A stretch of 64,000 nt of DNA from assembly GCA_046154585.1 (NCBI GenBank), contig JBJXDX010000017.1, positions 1 to 64,000 on the forward strand, written 5' to 3'. A program made the position numbers and the translations under genes. The notes below the pieces were generated by a model. The model saw only the letters and a program-made list of their open reading frames with translations, had not been told where the DNA came from and did not search any database. The number at the start of each line of letters is the position of its first letter. Position 1 is the first letter of the stretch. This DNA is from CADEFX01 sp046154585. GTDB taxonomy: Bacteria > Pseudomonadota > Alphaproteobacteria > Rhizobiales > Hyphomicrobiaceae. Positions 17,309 through 26,361 of the stretch are shown here, in pieces.

Positions 17309-17329
17309 CCCGCGCCCCTCCCCCGGCTC

Positions 17330-17483
17330 GTCATCCTCGCGCGAGCGTGCCGACGGCACGTCGACGCGCGGGGACCCAGCGGTCACGCCGAAGGCGTGCT
17401 CCGCACGACACTCGTCGAAGACACCTTATATCGAGCCTTCGGCACTCCTTATGCTGGATCCCTGCGCTCCGCGCGAGGATGAC
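17330..17483. repeat. dispersed repeat, GTCATCCTCGCGCG family, copy 1
   Basis: Terminal arms GTCATCCTCGCGCG (17330-17343) and CGCGCGAGGATGAC (17470-17483) are perfect inverted repeats. The interior, reverse complemented, reads GGATCCAGCATAAGG, GAAGGCTCGATATA and AGGTGTCTTCGAC, all shared with the element near 59590-59710. It fills most of the gene-free stretch 17309-17626. Confidence 0.8.
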
Positions 17484-17626
17484 GACAGATGATACAATGA
17501 AGTCCTGCAGACTGGCGGTCCGGCACACCTCCGCGCTATACTCCCACCCAGGCACCAGACCGATCCACGTGCCGGCCATTTCGCCGGCGCCCCAGAAACG
17601 AAACCCGCTCAGAGGAGACGACGACC

Positions 17627-18808
17627 ATGGCCGTGACCGAGTCTGCGCTCAGCAAGCCCATGCCGTTCGACGCCAAGCAGCTCGACAGGCTGCTCGACGA
17701 TGCCGGCATCGATGTCCTCGTCGCCACCTCCAAGCACAACATCCAATACCTGCTCGGCGGCTACCGCTTCTTCTTCTTCGACACCATGGATGCCGCCGGC
17801 GTCAGCCGCTACCTGCCGGCGCTCGTCTACCAGAAGGGCAAGCCCGAGAACACCGCCTACGTCGGCTGCGCCATGGAGAGCTACGAGAAGGAGCTCGGCA
17901 AATTCTGGCCGCCGGCCCTGGACCTTGGCGCCACCGGCAGCCTCACCACGGCCGAACGCACGCTCGGCCACATCAAGAAACTCAGCGGCGTGCGCCGCGT
18001 CGGCGTCGAGTCGGGCTTCATCCCGGCCGATGCCGAAGGCGTCATCCGCCGGGGCCTCTCCAACGTCGAGGTGGTGGACGCCGTCTTCCCGCTGGAGCGC
18101 CTGCGCTCGCGCAAGACGCCCCAGGAGATCGAATGGCTGCGCGAAGCCTCCGAGCGCGTGATCGACTCCATGCTCACCGTCTTCCGCAACGCCGCGCCCG
18201 GCATGACCAAGGCCGAGCTCGCCGAGATGCTGCGCCGCGAGGAGGTCAACCGCGGCCTCGTGTTCGACTACTGCCTCATCACCGCCGGCACCAGCCTCAA
18301 CCGCGCGCCGTCCGAGCAGCGCCTCGAGGCCGGCGATATCATGTCGCTCGACTCCGGCGGCAACTACAAGGGCTACATCGGCGACCTCTGCCGCATGGGC
18401 ATCCTGGGCAAGCCCGACGCCGAGCTCGTCGACCTCCTCGCCTGGATCGACGAGGTGCAGCAGGCCGCCCGCAAGCCCGTCAAGCCCGGCGGCCGCGGCG
18501 GCGATGTCATCAGCATCGCCGAGGACATGCTGCAGGCCTCGCCGCACAAGGCCTACTCGCACTATATGGCGCACGGCATGGGCCTCGTCACGCACGAGGC
18601 GCCGCGCCTCATGAACAACAAGCGCATGTCCTACTCGGGCTACGACATCGAGCGCCCGCTCGAGCCCGGCATGGTCATCTCCATCGAGACCACCATGGCC
18701 CATCCCAAGCGCGGCTTCATCAAGCTCGAAGACACCGTCCTCGTCACCGACAAGGGCTACGAAGCCCTCGGCGACACCGGCCGCGGCTGGAACAAGATGG
18801 GGAAGTGA
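17627..18808 (+). CDS. M24 family metallopeptidase (Xaa-Pro peptidase-like)
   Basis: A 393-residue pita-bread metallopeptidase with an N-terminal creatinase-type domain (to about residue 170) and the catalytic domain. The metal ligands are all identifiable: MSLDSGG (Asp), GYIGDLCR (Asp), YMAHGMGL (His), VISIETT (Glu) and IKLEDTV (Glu). Such enzymes cleave X-Pro dipeptides or hydrolyse creatine-like C-N bonds. It has an AGGAG-type ribosome-binding site and its own terminator. Confidence 0.92.
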   Translation: MAVTESALSKPMPFDAKQLDRLLDDAGIDVLVATSKHNIQYLLGGYRFFFFDTMDAAGVSRYLPALVYQKGKPENTAYVGCAMESYEKELGKFWPPALDLGATGSLTTAERTLGHIKKLSGVRRVGVESGFIPADAEGVIRRGLSNVEVVDAVFPLERLRSRKTPQEIEWLREASERVIDSMLTVFRNAAPGMTKAELAEMLRREEVNRGLVFDYCLITAGTSLNRAPSEQRLEAGDIMSLDSGGNYKGYIGDLCRMGILGKPDAELVDLLAWIDEVQQAARKPVKPGGRGGDVISIAEDMLQASPHKAYSHYMAHGMGLVTHEAPRLMNNKRMSYSGYDIERPLEPGMVISIETTMAHPKRGFIKLEDTVLVTDKGYEALGDTGRGWNKMGK

Positions 18809-18831
18809 GGGGTACCCCGTCGCATCGAAAC

Positions 18832-18872
18832 GCCGCCACTGCGAGTGATACCGCAGCGGCGGCTTTTCTTTG
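18832..18872 (+). terminator. intrinsic terminator of the M24 peptidase gene
   Basis: GCCGCCACTGCG (18832-18843) pairs with CGCAGCGGCGGC (18852-18863) with one A-C mismatch, followed by TTTTCTTT. It lies 23 bases after the stop codon. Confidence 0.85.
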
Positions 18873-18884
18873 CGCCGCCGAGCT

Positions 18885-19934
18885 TCACCTCGCCTCGAGC
18901 ACCATGTTGAGCGGCGTCTCCGCCACGCGTCGCACGCGGCTGAAGCCGCCCGACAGGATCACCTCGGAGATGCGCTTCTCGCCGGCTTGCGCGCCAAGCG
19001 CCAGCCCCTCTTCCTGCGCCAGCGACGTCGGCACGCAGATCATCGTCGACGCCGAGTAGTAGACGCGGCCGACCGGATTCATATTGTCCTCGAGGCTGTT
19101 TCCGGCCGCCGGCTCGACCACCATCCACGTGCCGCCCGTCTTGAGCGTGCGGTGGATATGCGCCGCCGCCCCTTTTGGATCGCCCATGTCGTGCAGGCAG
19201 TCGAAGCACGTCACCAGATCCAGCTCGCGGCCGGGGAAGTCCTGCGCCCGGTTGACGGCGAACGTCGCGTTCGTGACGCCATGCGCCTTGGCGTGCGCCG
19301 TCGCGGCCGCAATGGAGCCCGGATGGAAATCGTGGCCGGTGAAGTGCGATTTCGGAAACGCCTGCGCCATCAGGATCGTCGAGACCCCGTGGCCACACCC
19401 CACGTCAGCGACGTTCGCCCCGGCCTTCAGCCGGTCCACCATGCCGTCGAGCGCCGGCAGCCACTGCTGCACGAGCGCATTCACGTAACCCGGCCGAAAC
19501 AGGCGCGCCACGGCGCAGAACATGCAGCCCGCCTGGTCGCCCCACGAGACACCCTTGCCGGTCTTGAACGCGACCTGCACCTTCGATTGGTTTTCCACCA
19601 TCGCCGCCGCCGTATCGAACGCCCCGATCAGGTTCACGGGGCTGTCGGGCTCGGCAAACACGAAGGCCTGCTCCGGGGTCAGCGAGAAGCGGCCTTTGTC
19701 ATGCGTCACATAACCCGACGCCGCCTGCGCCGAGAGCCATTCGCGGATGTAGCGCGGCGCGCAGCCGGTCGCCGCCGCCAGCCCGTCCGCGGCCACGGGG
19801 CCGATCTCCTTGAGCTTGGCATAAAGCCCGTGCGTATCGCCGATCCGCACCAGCGGCACGCTCACCGCACCACCGATGTCGCCGAGCACGCGCCCGACAA
19901 GTTCGTTCAACCGGCCTTCGTCGATCTGGGTCAT
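18885..19934 (-). CDS. class I SAM-dependent methyltransferase with N-terminal winged helix
   Basis: A 349-residue protein. The first about 100 residues look like a winged-helix dimerisation domain (PRYIREWLSAQAASGYVTHD, FSLTPEQAFVF). The C-terminal Rossmann domain has motif I VADVGCGHGVST, post-I FTGHDFHPGSI and motif II LVTCFDCLHDMG. The layout is that of small-molecule O-methyltransferase relatives such as mycobacterial Rv2258c. It is adjacent (100 bases) and co-oriented downstream of the hydrolase-LuxR gene, which might control it (inference). Confidence 0.88.
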   Translation of the reverse strand: MTQIDEGRLNELVGRVLGDIGGAVSVPLVRIGDTHGLYAKLKEIGPVAADGLAAATGCAPRYIREWLSAQAASGYVTHDKGRFSLTPEQAFVFAEPDSPVNLIGAFDTAAAMVENQSKVQVAFKTGKGVSWGDQAGCMFCAVARLFRPGYVNALVQQWLPALDGMVDRLKAGANVADVGCGHGVSTILMAQAFPKSHFTGHDFHPGSIAAATAHAKAHGVTNATFAVNRAQDFPGRELDLVTCFDCLHDMGDPKGAAAHIHRTLKTGGTWMVVEPAAGNSLEDNMNPVGRVYYSASTMICVPTSLAQEEGLALGAQAGEKRISEVILSGGFSRVRRVAETPLNMVLEAR

Positions 19935-20034
19935 CCGAGGTCTCCTTGCTCTGAGTCAACGCTCAGGCCATTGGAGACCGCCGGGGAAGAGCGCGCATGG
20001 GTTGTGCGTCCCGCGCAGCACGGAAAAAGCGGCG

Positions 20035-21150
20035 CTACTTTGGGACAGATGTCCCGCGCACGGCCGGTCCCGCTGGAGGGCCGGCGTTCGCACCACCCTC
20101 CAGCGCAATCACGATCGCCTGCGCGCGACTGGTGACGCCGAGCTTTCCGAAGATCGTCGACAGCTGGTTGCGCACCGTCTTCTCGCTCTTGCCGAGCCGC
20201 TCGGCAATCGAGCGATTGTCGAGCCCTTCCGCCAAGAGCCCCAGCACCACGTCCTCTGCGGGTGTGAGGCCGGCATCCGACACGGCCTGCGCCTGTGGCG
20301 ATCGATCCTGCCCCAGGAAGCGTGAGAGCTCGGAATGAAATGCCGCCCACGCCGGCTCGCCGGGCAGCAGCACATGATTGCGGCTCTCCAGCGGAACGAA
20401 GCGCGCGCCCGGGATGGCCGCCGCCAGCTTGCAGCCTTCCTCGAAGGGCACCCGCATGTCGCCGCGGCAATGCAGAATGAGCGTTGGCACGCGCAATTGC
20501 GCCGCCAGGTCGAGAACGTCGATGCCCTGCATCTCGGTCAGCAATCTCGCCGCCACGTCTGCCGTCGCCGTGACACGCTCCAGATCGCCCCACCAGCGAT
20601 GCTGCTCCGGGGTGCCATCGGGCAGGAACAGATTGGTGAAGAACTGGCAGAAGGCCGGATTCTCGCGCCCCCAGCCGACACGGATGAAGTTCACCAGCGT
20701 CTCCGCCTCGAGCCGCTCCGCATCGGACTTCGCCCGCCGCTTGCCGCCATGACCGTAAGCGTTGAGCAGCACCAGATGCGACACGCGCTCGGGATGCTTC
20801 AGCGCATAGGTGATCGCAAGCGCGCCGCCCTGCGACAGCCCCAGCAGGACGAAGCGCGGCTCCGGAATCGAAGCCGCCACGGCTTCCAGGTCCGCATGCC
20901 AGGCATCCAATGTCAGGTCGGCCACGAAACGATCCGACAGGCCGCAGCCGCGCGGATCGTACCGCACGTAGCGGTTGTTGGCCGACAGCGCGCTGACCCA
21001 CGGCCGCCAGACCGGGCTCTTGAGATCATAGTCGACATGGCTCAGCCAATGCGCGGCGCGCAGTACGACCGGTCCCGCCCCGCACGAGGCAACCGCGATG
21101 CGCGTGCTGTCGGCGGACGTGCAGAAGCTTATGCTTTGGTTGAGCTTCAT
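20035..21150 (-). CDS. alpha/beta hydrolase fused to a LuxR-type DNA-binding domain
   Basis: A 371-residue two-domain protein. Residues about 1-285 are an alpha/beta hydrolase: RYDPRGCGLSDR (oxyanion region), nucleophile elbow GLSQGG with S106, HCRGDMRVP (acid) and ESRNHVLL (His). Residues about 300-355 are a LuxR/GerE helix-turn-helix: LTPAEDVVLGLLAEGLDNRS, IAERLGKSEKTVRNQLSTIF. With all triad residues kept, the hydrolase may sense a ligand by binding or cleaving it, then switch transcription. The ATG at 21150 begins the hydrolase domain; upstream in-frame codons are not conserved-looking. The regulated target may be the methyltransferase gene downstream. Confidence 0.9.
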   Translation of the reverse strand: MKLNQSISFCTSADSTRIAVASCGAGPVVLRAAHWLSHVDYDLKSPVWRPWVSALSANNRYVRYDPRGCGLSDRFVADLTLDAWHADLEAVAASIPEPRFVLLGLSQGGALAITYALKHPERVSHLVLLNAYGHGGKRRAKSDAERLEAETLVNFIRVGWGRENPAFCQFFTNLFLPDGTPEQHRWWGDLERVTATADVAARLLTEMQGIDVLDLAAQLRVPTLILHCRGDMRVPFEEGCKLAAAIPGARFVPLESRNHVLLPGEPAWAAFHSELSRFLGQDRSPQAQAVSDAGLTPAEDVVLGLLAEGLDNRSIAERLGKSEKTVRNQLSTIFGKLGVTSRAQAIVIALEGGANAGPPAGPAVRGTSVPK

Positions 21151-21299
21151 GCCGCAAGTATACCCCGCGCGCGTTCCGCGGCCATGTACCCCCCGGCACA
21201 CGACATGGAAGGGGAACCCCGATCCCGGCATTCCCACCCCTTGATCCCCACCCCGCATTGCGCTCCACTGCCCCTCGCCACGCACCGGAGCCGCGCCTC

Positions 21300-23705
21300 A
21301 TGCCCACCACCACCCGCACGCCCGCCTTCTGCACGCAATGCCGCTCGCGCTGCGGCTGCGTCGCCGTGGTCGAGGATGGCCGCCTCACGGGCATCGAGCC
21401 GCTGCCGGGCCATCCGACCGGCGACAAGCTCTGCCCCAAGGGCCGCGCCGCGCCCGAGCTCGTTTATCACGCCGACCGCCTGACCCGTCCGCTTCGCCGC
21501 ACCAAACCCAAGGGAGCCGCCGATCCCGGCTGGCAGCCCGTAAGCTGGGACGAGGCCCTCGACGAGATCGCCCGGCGCCTCGCGGACATTAGCGCCACGC
21601 ACGGCCCCGAGCAGGTCGCCTTCTCCGCCACCACGCCGAGCGGCACGCACATCTCCGACGGCATCGCCTGGATCGAGCGCCTCGTGCGCGCCTACGGCAG
21701 CCCCAACAGCATCTACGCCACCGAGATCTGCAACTGGCACAAGGACTACGCCACCCGCTTCACCTTCGGCACCGACATCGGCACGCCGGACTTCGCCCAC
21801 ACCGACTGCGTGCTGCTGTGGGGCAACAATCCCGCCGCCACCTGGCTCGCCCGCGCCACCGAGGTGCAGAAGGCCGTGAAGCGCGGCGCGCGCATGATCG
21901 TCGTCGACCCACGCCCCACCGCGTTCGCCAAGCGCGCCCATCAGTGGCTGCGCGTCACGCCCGGCACCGACCAGGCGCTGGCGCTCGGCCTCGCCAACCT
22001 CCTCATCGCCAAGGACGCCATCGACCACGCCTTCCTCACGCGCTGGACCAACGGCCCGCTGCTCGTGCGCGGCGACACCGGCCGTTTCCTGCGTGAGAGC
22101 GATCTGACGCCCGGCGGCAGTCCCGACGTTCTGTTCGCGCGCGCCAAAGGCACCGGCACTCTCATCGCCTACGACAGCGCCCGCGGCGCTTGGCGCGAAG
22201 CGGGCGCCGAACCCGAGCTGCGCGGACAAGCGCAGGTCATCATCGGCGGCACGCCCGTCGCCTGCCGCACCGCCTTCGACATCTACGCCTCAGCCGCAGC
22301 CGAATACCCGCCGTCGCGCGTCGCCCACATCTCCGGCGTCACACCCGAAGCCCTGCAGTCCGCCGCCGACATCCTCGCCGCCTCCTCCAGCGTCGCCTAC
22401 TTCTGCTGGAACGGCGTCGGCCAGAGCGTCACCGCCACGCAAACCGATCGCGCCATCACCCTGCTCTACGCGCTCACCGGCAGCTACGGCCGCCGCGGCG
22501 GCAACGTGCCCGGCACCGCCGCCGTGTTCGGCGATATCTCCGGCCTCGACCTCCTCACACCCGAGCAGCGCGCCAAGGCCCTCGGCCTGAAGGAACGCCC
22601 GCTCGGCCCCGGCCTCAGCGGAAGCTGGGTGACCGCGCGCGACGTTTACCGCGCCATCCTCGACCGCACGCCCTATCCCGTGCGCGCGCTCGTGTCGTTC
22701 GGCACCAACCTGCTCGCCTCGCAGCCCGATACCGCCACTGCCGAGGCTGCGCTGAAGGCGCTCGAGTTCCACGTCCACGCCGACTTCTTCGCCAACGCCA
22801 CCGCGCGCTACGCCGACATCGTGCTGCCCGTCGCTACGTCGTGGGAGCGCGAAGGCCTGCGCACCGGCTTCGACGTGAATCTCGACGGCCTCCGCCGCGT
22901 GCAGTTGCGTCCCGCCGTCATCGCGCCCATCGGCGAGGCGCGCTCCGACACCGACATCGTGCTCGGCCTGGCCCGCCGTCTCAATCTGGAGAACACCTTC
23001 TTCGGCGGCGACACCGATCGCGGCCATGACAGCGTGCTCGCACCCGCGGGCCTCTCCGTCGCCGCGCTGCGCGCCAACCCTGATGGCGTCGTGCTCGACA
23101 CGTCCGTGCCGCTCGAAGCCTACGCCACGCCGCAGGCCGACGGCACCGCACGCGGCTTCGCCACGCCCACCCGTCGCGTCGAGATCTATTCCGAGCGCCT
23201 GCTGCAGCACGGCTACCCGCCGATTCCGACCCTTGCGGACGCACCGGGCACCAACGGATTGGGCCAAGGCGCCAGCACCGAATTTCCGCTGCGCCTCAGC
23301 TCGGCCAAGCTCGTCGCCTTCTGCCACAGCCAGCACCGCAACATCGGCTCGCTGCGCCGCCTCGTGCCCGATCCTCTGCTGGAGATCGCACCCGCCGCCG
23401 CCTCCGCGCGCGGCGTCAAGGAGGGCGACTGGCTGCGCATCACTACGGCGGCGGGCTCCGTCGTCGCCCGCGCGCATATCACGCCGGGCCTCGCCGACGA
23501 CACCGTCAGCGGCCAGCACGGCTGGTGGGTCGAAGGCCCCGCCGGCAGCCCCTACGACGCCCGCCACCCTCTCGCCGCCAACATCAATCGCGTCATCTCC
23601 ACACACGCGAGCGATCCCGTCAGCGGCTCCATCCCGTTGCGCGCCTCCTGGTGTAACGTCGAGAAGCTGGAGCCGTCCGCGCCATATGCGGCGGTTACTC
23701 GCTAG
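21300..23705 (+). CDS. molybdopterin-dependent oxidoreductase (DMSO reductase family)
   Basis: An 801-residue catalytic subunit. The N-terminal [4Fe-4S] site is CTQCRSRCGC...CPKG (cysteines near residues 10-45). The likely Mo-ligand cysteine is in YATEICNWHKD. VLLWGNNPAATW, VVDPRPTAFAKRAHQWLRV and a C-terminal beta-barrel domain with FCHSQHRNIGSLRRL and GQHGWWVEGP complete the bis-MGD family layout. No twin-arginine signal is present, so it is cytoplasmic. No electron-transfer partner lies beside it, making it an orphan of unknown substrate. The ATG at 21300 follows GGAG. Confidence 0.9.
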   Translation: MPTTTRTPAFCTQCRSRCGCVAVVEDGRLTGIEPLPGHPTGDKLCPKGRAAPELVYHADRLTRPLRRTKPKGAADPGWQPVSWDEALDEIARRLADISATHGPEQVAFSATTPSGTHISDGIAWIERLVRAYGSPNSIYATEICNWHKDYATRFTFGTDIGTPDFAHTDCVLLWGNNPAATWLARATEVQKAVKRGARMIVVDPRPTAFAKRAHQWLRVTPGTDQALALGLANLLIAKDAIDHAFLTRWTNGPLLVRGDTGRFLRESDLTPGGSPDVLFARAKGTGTLIAYDSARGAWREAGAEPELRGQAQVIIGGTPVACRTAFDIYASAAAEYPPSRVAHISGVTPEALQSAADILAASSSVAYFCWNGVGQSVTATQTDRAITLLYALTGSYGRRGGNVPGTAAVFGDISGLDLLTPEQRAKALGLKERPLGPGLSGSWVTARDVYRAILDRTPYPVRALVSFGTNLLASQPDTATAEAALKALEFHVHADFFANATARYADIVLPVATSWEREGLRTGFDVNLDGLRRVQLRPAVIAPIGEARSDTDIVLGLARRLNLENTFFGGDTDRGHDSVLAPAGLSVAALRANPDGVVLDTSVPLEAYATPQADGTARGFATPTRRVEIYSERLLQHGYPPIPTLADAPGTNGLGQGASTEFPLRLSSAKLVAFCHSQHRNIGSLRRLVPDPLLEIAPAAASARGVKEGDWLRITTAAGSVVARAHITPGLADDTVSGQHGWWVEGPAGSPYDARHPLAANINRVISTHASDPVSGSIPLRASWCNVEKLEPSAPYAAVTR

Positions 23706-23734
23706 AGTATTTTCCGATCACACAGACACAGCTT

Positions 23735-23868
23735 CACCTCTCCCATCGTGCCGAAGGCGCGTCTACGACGCGACGGGAGAGGTCGGAACGCTTTAGCGTT
23801 CCGGGTGAGGGGTTAGAGCCAGATAGGTTGAAACCCCTCACCCCAACCCTCTCCCGGGAGAGGGAGTC
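23735..23868. repeat. CTCTCCC long hairpin repeat, copy 1
   Basis: A composite element: CACCTCTCCC...GGGAGAGGT, then GGAACGCTTTAGCGTTCC, then GGTGAGGGGTT...AACCCCTCACC, then CCCTCTCCCGGGAGAGGG. The whole element is the reverse complement of the one at 60537-60645, with an extra about 25 bases in the outermost hairpin loop. It lies in the gene-free stretch 23706-24191 with a second repeat at 23928-24017. Confidence 0.85.
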
Positions 23869-23927
23869 CAGCGGTGCTCCGGATTGATCGGAGTTTGCAT
23901 TAGGCTTTATTCCGGATCGAATCCGAT

Positions 23928-24017
23928 GTGATCTCGGGAAAGCGCGGGCCGAGAAGGCGCTTTGGACGTAAGACGACTGCTCCCGCGCGCGACCCGGGAC
24001 CCAGTGTCCCGTGCGGA
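23928..24017. repeat. dispersed repeat, CCCGGGCAAGCGCGGG family, copy 2
   Basis: Diverged left end (TGATCTCGGGAAAGCGCGGG) with a conserved right end CCCGCGCGCGACCCGGGACC and GTGTCCCGTGCGGAGC. It is alignable with the copies at 13932 and 53675. Confidence 0.75.
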
Positions 24018-24191
24018 GCCGCGCTTAGCCATGCTTCGCATGGACGGCTCGCCGCTCGAGGATGACGGAAATAGAGGTTCTCGCCGGAGCACCCGCCCGA
24101 CCCGCCCTAAACGCGCGAATCAACTGGACGCCCCCCACGCCCCTGCCCTACCCATAAGGAACCATCACCAACGAAACCGGAGTGAAACCCC

Positions 24192-25040
24192 ATGAAGCTC
24201 GTCCGCTTCGGCGCGCCCGGCGCCGAGAAGCCCGGCCTTTGCGACACGGATGGCACCATTCGCGAGCTGTCCGGCCATGTGAAGGACATCACCGGCGACA
24301 CGCTCTCGCCATCGAGCCTCGCCACGCTCAAGAAGATCGATCCCAAGTCGCTGCCCACCGCGCCCAAGGGCGTGCGCCTCGGCGCGCCTGTCGGCAACGT
24401 GCGCAACTTCATCGCCATCGGCCTCAACTATGCCGATCATGCCGCAGAAGCCGGCCAGCCGATCCCCGCCGAGCCCATCATCTTCGCCAAGCTGCCGAAC
24501 TGCATTGTTGGCGCCAATGACGACGTCATGATCCCCAAGGGTTCCACCAAGCTCGACTGGGAAATCGAGATCGCTTTCGTCGTCGGCAAGCGTGCCCGCT
24601 ACGTCGAGGAGAAGGACGCCCCCGCCCACATCGCCGGCTACACCATTTGCAACGACGTCTCCGAGCGCCACTTCCAGATCGAGCGCGGCGGCCAGTGGAT
24701 GAAGGGCAAGTGCGCTGAGACGTTCGGCCCGCTCGGCCCCTGGCTCGTCACCAGCGACGAGATCAAGGACCCGCAGAGCCTGCCCATGTTCCTCGACGTC
24801 AACGGCAAGCGCATGCAAACCGGCAGCACGAGCACCATGATCTTCACCTGTGCTCACATCCTGCACTACGTCTCGCAGTTCATGGTGCTGGAGGCGGGCG
24901 ACGTCATCACCACCGGCACGCCTCCGGGCGTCGGCCTCGGCATGAAACCGCCGGTGTTCCTCAAAGCCGGCGACGTCATGACCCTGGGCATCGAAGGCCT
25001 GGGCCAGCAGCAGCAGAAGGTCGTGCCGTTCAAGATGTGA
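24192..25040 (+). CDS. fumarylacetoacetate hydrolase family protein
   Basis: A 282-residue FAH-fold enzyme. After a 60-residue N-terminal domain comes IAIGLNYADHAAEAG, then the metal-binding block LDWEIEIAFVVGK (Glu ligands), YTICNDVSER (Asp ligand), KCAETFGPLGPWLVT and TGTPPGVGLGMKPP. Members cleave acylpyruvates or hydrate/decarboxylate ring-cleavage products. Length and motifs resemble 2-hydroxyhepta-diene-dioate isomerase/acylpyruvase types. It is followed directly by a hairpin and is probably monocistronic. Confidence 0.92.
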   Translation: MKLVRFGAPGAEKPGLCDTDGTIRELSGHVKDITGDTLSPSSLATLKKIDPKSLPTAPKGVRLGAPVGNVRNFIAIGLNYADHAAEAGQPIPAEPIIFAKLPNCIVGANDDVMIPKGSTKLDWEIEIAFVVGKRARYVEEKDAPAHIAGYTICNDVSERHFQIERGGQWMKGKCAETFGPLGPWLVTSDEIKDPQSLPMFLDVNGKRMQTGSTSTMIFTCAHILHYVSQFMVLEAGDVITTGTPPGVGLGMKPPVFLKAGDVMTLGIEGLGQQQQKVVPFKM

Positions 25041-25051
25041 GCTTCATCTTT

Positions 25052-25081
25052 CCCCTCTCCCCGTTCTTACGAGGAGAGGGG
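25052..25081 (+). terminator. CTCTCC hairpin after the FAH-family gene
   Basis: CCCCTCTCC (25052-25060) and GGAGAGGGG (25073-25081) pair 11 bases after the stop. It is the short form of the CTCTCCC repeat family, and could serve as a terminator although no T-run follows. Confidence 0.55.
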
Positions 25082-25255
25082 ATTCGAACAGCACATCGCC
25101 GCGCACAGGCCACCATCTGGCCGCCTTCCGGTGTCACCAAAGGTCTGCCGGAGCTGAACCACGACGCAGGTGCGAGATGTCGCGTTGGACGGCGGACGCT
25201 TCAGGGCTAAGGTAGCGTCGCTCAGTCAACTGAGGGACGGGAAGGTTCCGGAGCG

Positions 25256-25456
25256 ATGATGGCTTCTGCGCTTGCTGCACTCCGCCTGCTCGGCAAGGTC
25301 GCCCTGCTCGCCGCAGGCATCCTGACGCTGATGATCGCCCTCGTCGATCTGCCGGACATGGCCGTACCGGAAGCCATTCCGAGCAAAGCCGCCAAACCCA
25401 TCGAGCACAGTACACAGTCCGAAACGGCGCAATGCCTCGAGTACCAGGGCCTCTAA
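25256..25456 (+). CDS. small membrane peptide, unknown
   Basis: A 66-residue reading frame with two successive ATGs (25256 and 25259); GGAG lies 5 bases before the second, which is the likelier start. Residues about 8-30 are hydrophobic (LLGKVALLAAGILTLMIALV), then a polar, proline-containing tail with one cysteine. I know no family. It is a plausible small single-pass protein, but it could be a chance frame. Confidence 0.4.
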   Translation: MMASALAALRLLGKVALLAAGILTLMIALVDLPDMAVPEAIPSKAAKPIEHSTQSETAQCLEYQGL

Positions 25457-25567
25457 GCCCCCATCTCCCTTCTCATCCTGCCCCTTTACGCTTCGCATCA
25501 TCCGCCCGATAGTCGCGGCGCGCGCCCCATCGCGTTTACAAGCGCCCCGTTTGAAGGGAGAAACGAA

Positions 25568-26317
25568 ATGACGTCACTCGCCGGCCGCGTGGCCGTCATC
25601 ACCGGCTCCGCGCGCAACATCGGCCGCGCCACCGCGCTCATGCTCGCTCGAGAAGGCGCGTCCATCATGGTGCACGCGCGCAGCGACCAGGACGGCGTGG
25701 ACGAGTCCCGCCGCCTCCTCGAAGCCGCCGGTGCCCAAACCGCCGGCCACCTCGCCGACGTCTCCACCGAAGCCGGTGCCGAAGGCCTCATCGAGGCCAC
25801 CGCTAAGCGCTTCGGCAAGGTCGACATCCTCGTCAACAACGCCGCCGTTCGCCGCAACACGCCCTTCGTCGAGATGAGCCTCAAGGACTGGCACTACGTG
25901 CTGGCCAACAGCCTCGACTGCGCCTTCCTGTGCGCGCGCTACGCCGCCCCGCACATGATCGCCGGCAAATGGGGGCGCATCGTCAACATCGGCGGCGTCA
26001 CCATGTTCCGCGGCACCGCGGGCCGCGTGCACGTCGCCGCCGCCAAGTCCGGCATGATCGGCATGACACGCGCGATGGCCACCGAGCTCGGGCCCCACGG
26101 CATCACCGCCAACATCGTCGCCCCCGGCAGCATCAACACCGTGCGCAGCGGGGCGGCCGGCGCCCGCCCGCCCGACAGCGCCAGCCTCGGCGTCCCGGTT
26201 GGGCGCGACGGCGAGCCCGAGGAGATCGCGCACATCATCACCATGCTGTGCCGCCCCGAAGGGGCCTACACCACCGGCCAGACCATCGAGGTCAACGGCG
26301 GCATTCACTATTCCTGA
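25568..26317 (+). CDS. short-chain dehydrogenase/reductase family protein lacking the catalytic Tyr
   Basis: A 249-residue Rossmann-fold SDR: TGSARNIGRATALML (nucleotide binding) and VDILVNNAAV are standard. The active site is not: where NISS...YxxxK is expected, the sequence reads NIGGVTMFRGTAGRVHVAAA followed by K, so the Ser is Gly and the Tyr is Val, with a His one residue before it; only the Lys remains. I checked this against the DNA (GTG CAC GTC GCC GCC GCC AAG). It may use a different chemistry or have lost oxidoreductase activity. C-terminal TTGQTIEVNGGIHYS is normal. Confidence 0.88.
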   Translation: MTSLAGRVAVITGSARNIGRATALMLAREGASIMVHARSDQDGVDESRRLLEAAGAQTAGHLADVSTEAGAEGLIEATAKRFGKVDILVNNAAVRRNTPFVEMSLKDWHYVLANSLDCAFLCARYAAPHMIAGKWGRIVNIGGVTMFRGTAGRVHVAAAKSGMIGMTRAMATELGPHGITANIVAPGSINTVRSGAAGARPPDSASLGVPVGRDGEPEEIAHIITMLCRPEGAYTTGQTIEVNGGIHYS

Positions 26318-26361
26318 GCGGGTACGGGTGAACTTGGTAGGTGAGACCCGGGTGGGAGCGG

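Noticed and set aside
22290..23606. long minus-strand open frame opposite the molybdopterin oxidoreductase
   Set aside because: Shadow of a well-supported gene, with no ribosome-binding site or family motif.
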